Below are positions 45,115-48,317 of a DNA stretch of 48,317 nucleotides, piece by piece (position 1 is the stretch's first letter; the number at the start of each line of letters is the position of its first letter). The position numbers were made by a program, and so were the translations under genes. The DNA is from Vairimorpha apis BRL 01 (lineage: Eukaryota > Microsporidia > Nosematidae): contig KE647329.1 in assembly GCA_000447185.1 (NCBI GenBank), positions 1-48,317 on the forward strand, given 5' to 3'. The notes below the pieces were generated by a model that was given only the letters and a program-made list of their open reading frames with translations, had not been told where the DNA came from and did not search any database.

Positions 45115-45339
45115 TGTGGTATAATTCACTTGTCAAACATTTTTATTTGTTAATATATAATTTATCAATTTTTAAAAACTAAAAATAAACAACTACAGGT
45201 TAAAATAATATTGAACAAAAACCTAGGATAAAATCAAAGATATAAGTGTAAGACTATACAGAAATACTAAAAGAATGTTGAATAAAGAGTATATTTAAAT
45301 TATATTATAAACATTGTTTACTTCCGAAAAATTACGCCA
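45115..45339 (+). repeat. 3' LTR of the 40.1-kb element
   Basis: It begins TGTGGTATAATTCAC and ends ATTACGCCA. A decayed gag start is readable (RLYRNTKRMLNKEYI, then YYKHCLLPKNYANC), matching the 5' LTR and running to its end. Confidence 0.75.
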
Positions 45340-45344
45340 ATTGT

Positions 45345-46405
45345 ATTTTATAAGTAAACAACTTATCAAATAATCTGTTTTATTTATTAAAAAAAATCAT
45401 ATTTTATATTTTAAATTATTTATTTTTGTACTTTATGTAATAATTTTTATATAATTTGTTGCTCAATAAAACAACATAAATTACATTTAATGTTTATTAC
45501 AAGCAAATAACTATGTAAGTTTTTTTTTCTCGGTATTGGTTTTTTAATGAATTAATTATTATATTAATTTCATTAAATATATATATAATAAAATATAATT
45601 AAATTTCAATTAAATTTATTTTGCATATAGAATAGTAGAATGTGTTTTTTTCTATTAATAAACATTTTTTTATTCATAATAATGTTACTTTTTTATTTAG
45701 AAATTTTAAAATTAATTTTTCATAATGACTTATTTTATAACTAGTTAAAGCAAATTTAAATTATTTAAAATTAATCTTTTTATTTTAAAAATGGTAATCT
45801 TTTATAATAATTATATTTCTGGATTTAAAATACAGTTTAAAGTATGTTTTTATTTGTGTTTTAGAATATAAAATAAATAATAAATAAATAAATATTATAT
45901 TAATAAAATTAAAGATTTATTTTTTTTCAATAATAATAAAGAAAAATGTATACAACTAAAATTTAAATTAAAACAAACAATAAACAAATAAATATTATAA
46001 AAGATGTTATAATTATGAAAACATGATGTAATATACATAATTTCATTGAAACCAAATGAAAAATTCTTTATGCAATCATTTTGAAATATGAAAATTATAA
46101 AAATATAAATTCAGATTTAGAAAACATTATCTTATTTTGTGAAAATAAAAAAATCATTACATAAAAAAAAGTTTTTTTATATAGAAAATTATATTAATTT
46201 AGTATTAAATCATAACGAATATAGTGTTATTATTTAAAATCTTAAAAATAGTAATATTCTTTGAAAAATATATAAATAAACTTTTTGATAAGTTAAATAA
46301 CATTTTGATTAATATAAAGAGAATATTATTGTAGTAATTTCCACATTTTTATTATATTAATTTATTTATTAATTTGAATTAGTATTTCAAAAAAATGTAA
46401 GATTT
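45345..46405. other. AT-rich spacer
   Basis: No supported feature. Confidence 0.5.
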
Positions 46406-46409
46406 AAAA

Positions 46410-46510
46410 AGAAGCTCCAATAAAGCTATATATGTCAACCTATAGCCGTCACAACAACAAGAGGAGCATTGTGTATACTATATACAGCCCCGTTTACAAG
46501 GTGTATAAAA
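46410..46510. ncRNA. GC-richer patch with nested stems, possible small RNA
   Basis: GCTCC (46414-46418) can pair with GGAGC (46463-46467) and encloses a GCTATA (46425-46430) / TATAGC (46441-46446) hairpin. Next to it TGTATA (46472-46477) and TATACA (46481-46486) form a further hairpin. Base composition is unlike the flanks and there is no open frame. It is not a tRNA by shape. An RNA gene is an inference. Confidence 0.3.
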
Positions 46511-48317
46511 AGAACGATTTTATAAAATAAAAGTATATTAGTAACATATTTTTAATTTGGTTCTACACCTAAGAGATAGACAATTATATAATTTAGTTTT
46601 TGATTTAAAGTATGAATATTTTAATTATTTAGATATATTTTTTTACAAAACAATCTAAAAAAATATAATAAGAGTATATAAATAATAAATATATTAAATA
46701 CCTATATAATAAATTTGAAAATGATTATTCATATATTTTAATTAAAACTTCAATCAAAGATGTTTATCAGTTTTTTAAATAAAACATGTAAAATTGTATA
46801 TGTATATAGAATCAAATGTATGTAAAAAATATTTAAAATCATTATATGATAAAAATTTTAATTTTGAATATACTATAAACATAAAAAGAATAACTTAATA
46901 CATTATTACAGAAAATATTAGAGAAAGTTGAACAATATCAATCTCTTTAAATTTATATGTCTTAATTTTTTTTTACATATAATAAATTAAAAAATAATTT
47001 AGAGTGAAATAATAAATAATTTACATCTTTAAATATTATATAAAGTATATAAGAACATGTTTATTGTATAAAACTTATAAAATATATACTTGCTAGTGAT
47101 ATGAAATTTTACTATATATATTTAACATTAAACTATAATATAAATTTTTAACTATAAATTTAACTAGAAAATTAATTACTTTTATTATTATTATTCATAA
47201 AACTAACAAATAAAGTATTTTTAATTTTGTTTTAAGAAAATTTCAAGTTTTATATTTATGAGAAAATTAAATATAAAATTTAACATTATATACATCATTT
47301 AAAAAATTGAAATTATAAATTTAAAAAATAAAAAAATATTTAAAATAAATGTATCACACAAAAGTTTTTTCATTTTATATATGATAAGGAAATGAAATAA
47401 TTTAAAAAACATAATCAAAAACTTTTATAATTAGATGAACAAATTTAAAAACATAAATATTTTTTCAATGTAATCTTTGTAGATGTTAAAAATATCAAAA
47501 ACTTATTGAATTAATATTATTTTTATTTATTATATACAATAATACTGTTTAAATTTGAAAATTAATTTATCTACCAATTTTTTTACAGAAATAATCAACG
47601 AAATGTAAATTATAATTATATACATTTCAAATATTGGTTATAAAATTTAATGCCATTCATAATAATATTGTGATTTTTGAGATATAATGTTAAAAACTAT
47701 ATGTAATTGAATCATATTGTGTTACATAAAAAATTGTAAAATATATGTATATGTATGAAATTAAAACTTATTCATTTAATTTTTTAGAAGAGAATTAAAA
47801 ATAACTTAAAAATTATTTAATTATAATTTTAAAATTTTACTAATATAGTTAGTTAAATAAAAAACTGTTTTAAAAACAGAGATTAAATATGATGATGTTT
47901 ATTTTTAAATATTAAATAAATTAAGTATATAAACATAATTCAAATTTAATAATAAATGATAAATACAAGAAAGTATAAATTTAAATAATTAGCATTTTAA
48001 AATTTAAAAAATAAGCATAATTAATAATTTTAGTATAGTTAATAAATACATAAATAATATTTTTTTGAAGAATTAACAAAATAAGTGTGTAGGTCAAGAA
48101 AAGGTAATTATATTGATAAAAATATAAGTCTGTATTCAAATATCACTTATAAAAAAAGATTTAACTTTATAAACAATGAATGTTAAAAAATTAATTTTAT
48201 TTTATAATAATAATTAAAAGTTATTACATAATTTATTTAATTATATTTATAATAAAAAACAATTAAAATAATATGTAGAAATTAATATATTTTTTTATAT
48301 AATTACAGTATTTAACA
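46511..48317. other. AT-rich spacer to window end
   Basis: No frame, repeat or structure I can support. Confidence 0.55.

Larger units (their letters stand above)
40099..45339 (+). mobile_element. Decayed full Ty3/gypsy-type LTR element with nested LTR
   Basis: LTRs at 40099-40332 and 45115-45339 share TGTGGTATAAT at the left, ATAATATTGAAnAAnAACC in the middle and ATTACGCCA at the right. The flanks ATTAT (40094-40098) and ATTGT (45340-45344) agree in four of five bases. Inside, relics appear in Ty3/gypsy order: gag (to ~40989), protease (~41330-41716), RT (~42000-43010), RNase H (~43300-43600) and integrase (~43730-44200). All are shot through with stops and shifts. A solo LTR of the other family sits inside (41722-41991). 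Without it the element is ~4.97 kb. Confidence 0.8.

Noticed and set aside
1..48317. CRISPR array, bacterial operons or phage genes
   Set aside because: No regularly spaced direct repeats, no ribosome-binding-site-led gene clusters, and all recognisable proteins are of eukaryotic mobile-element or LRR type.

Overview
The window looks like repeat-rich intergenic sequence from a very AT-rich eukaryotic nuclear genome. The best guess is a microsporidian with an expanded genome, such as a Hamiltosporidium-like parasite of Daphnia. The reasons are extreme AT content, long gene-free stretches, no visible introns, leucine-rich-repeat (LRR) proteins of a lineage-specific type, and Dong/R4-type LINEs, Ty3/gypsy-type LTR elements and a piggyBac element side by side. 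The host name is an inference. No housekeeping gene, rRNA or recognisable tRNA is present to fix it.

Layout. 146-3290 (minus strand) is a broken LRR gene, split by at least seven small indels and one in-frame stop. 3.3-8.7 kb is AT-rich spacer with a GC-rich patch and palindrome (3.47-3.72 kb) and a long two-part hairpin (8567-8620). 8732-11076 is a complete piggyBac insertion with TTAA target duplications and perfect 14-bp terminal inverted repeats, but a dead transposase. 11.1-19.2 kb is spacer with a LINE relic on the minus strand near 17.1-17.5 kb and a possible gene relic near 13.6 kb. 19.2-22.7 kb is a decayed Dong/R4-like LINE (copy 1). 24505-27287 is an LTR element whose gag, protease and integrase are present but whose reverse transcriptase and RNase H are gone. 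28.47-28.61 kb and 35.03-35.16 kb hold an inverted pair of a ~140-bp repeat with a conserved stem. Between them lie a solo LTR (29303-29533) and a GC-rich island (31082-31370) that may be another LTR. 35796-37854 is a 5'-truncated, fairly fresh LINE insertion (copy 2) flanked by an exact 15-bp target duplication. 38.2-39.2 kb is an unidentified gene relic. 40099-45339 is a decayed full Ty3/gypsy-type element (gag-PR-RT-RNase H-IN) into which a solo LTR (41722-41991) has inserted with an exact 5-bp duplication. The remainder to 48.3 kb is spacer with one structured patch at 46.41-46.49 kb.

How it fits together. This is a mobile-element graveyard next to one degraded host gene. The main oddity is that every recognisable LTR (two families, six copies) appears to run past a gag start codon, so that the first ~30-57 codons of gag lie inside the LTR. 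The second is the in-frame loss of RT and RNase H in the 24.5-kb element while the integrase catalytic triad stays intact. Many reading frames are broken by one-base changes in A/T runs. That could mean real decay or uncorrected sequencing error, and raw reads would be needed to separate the two.
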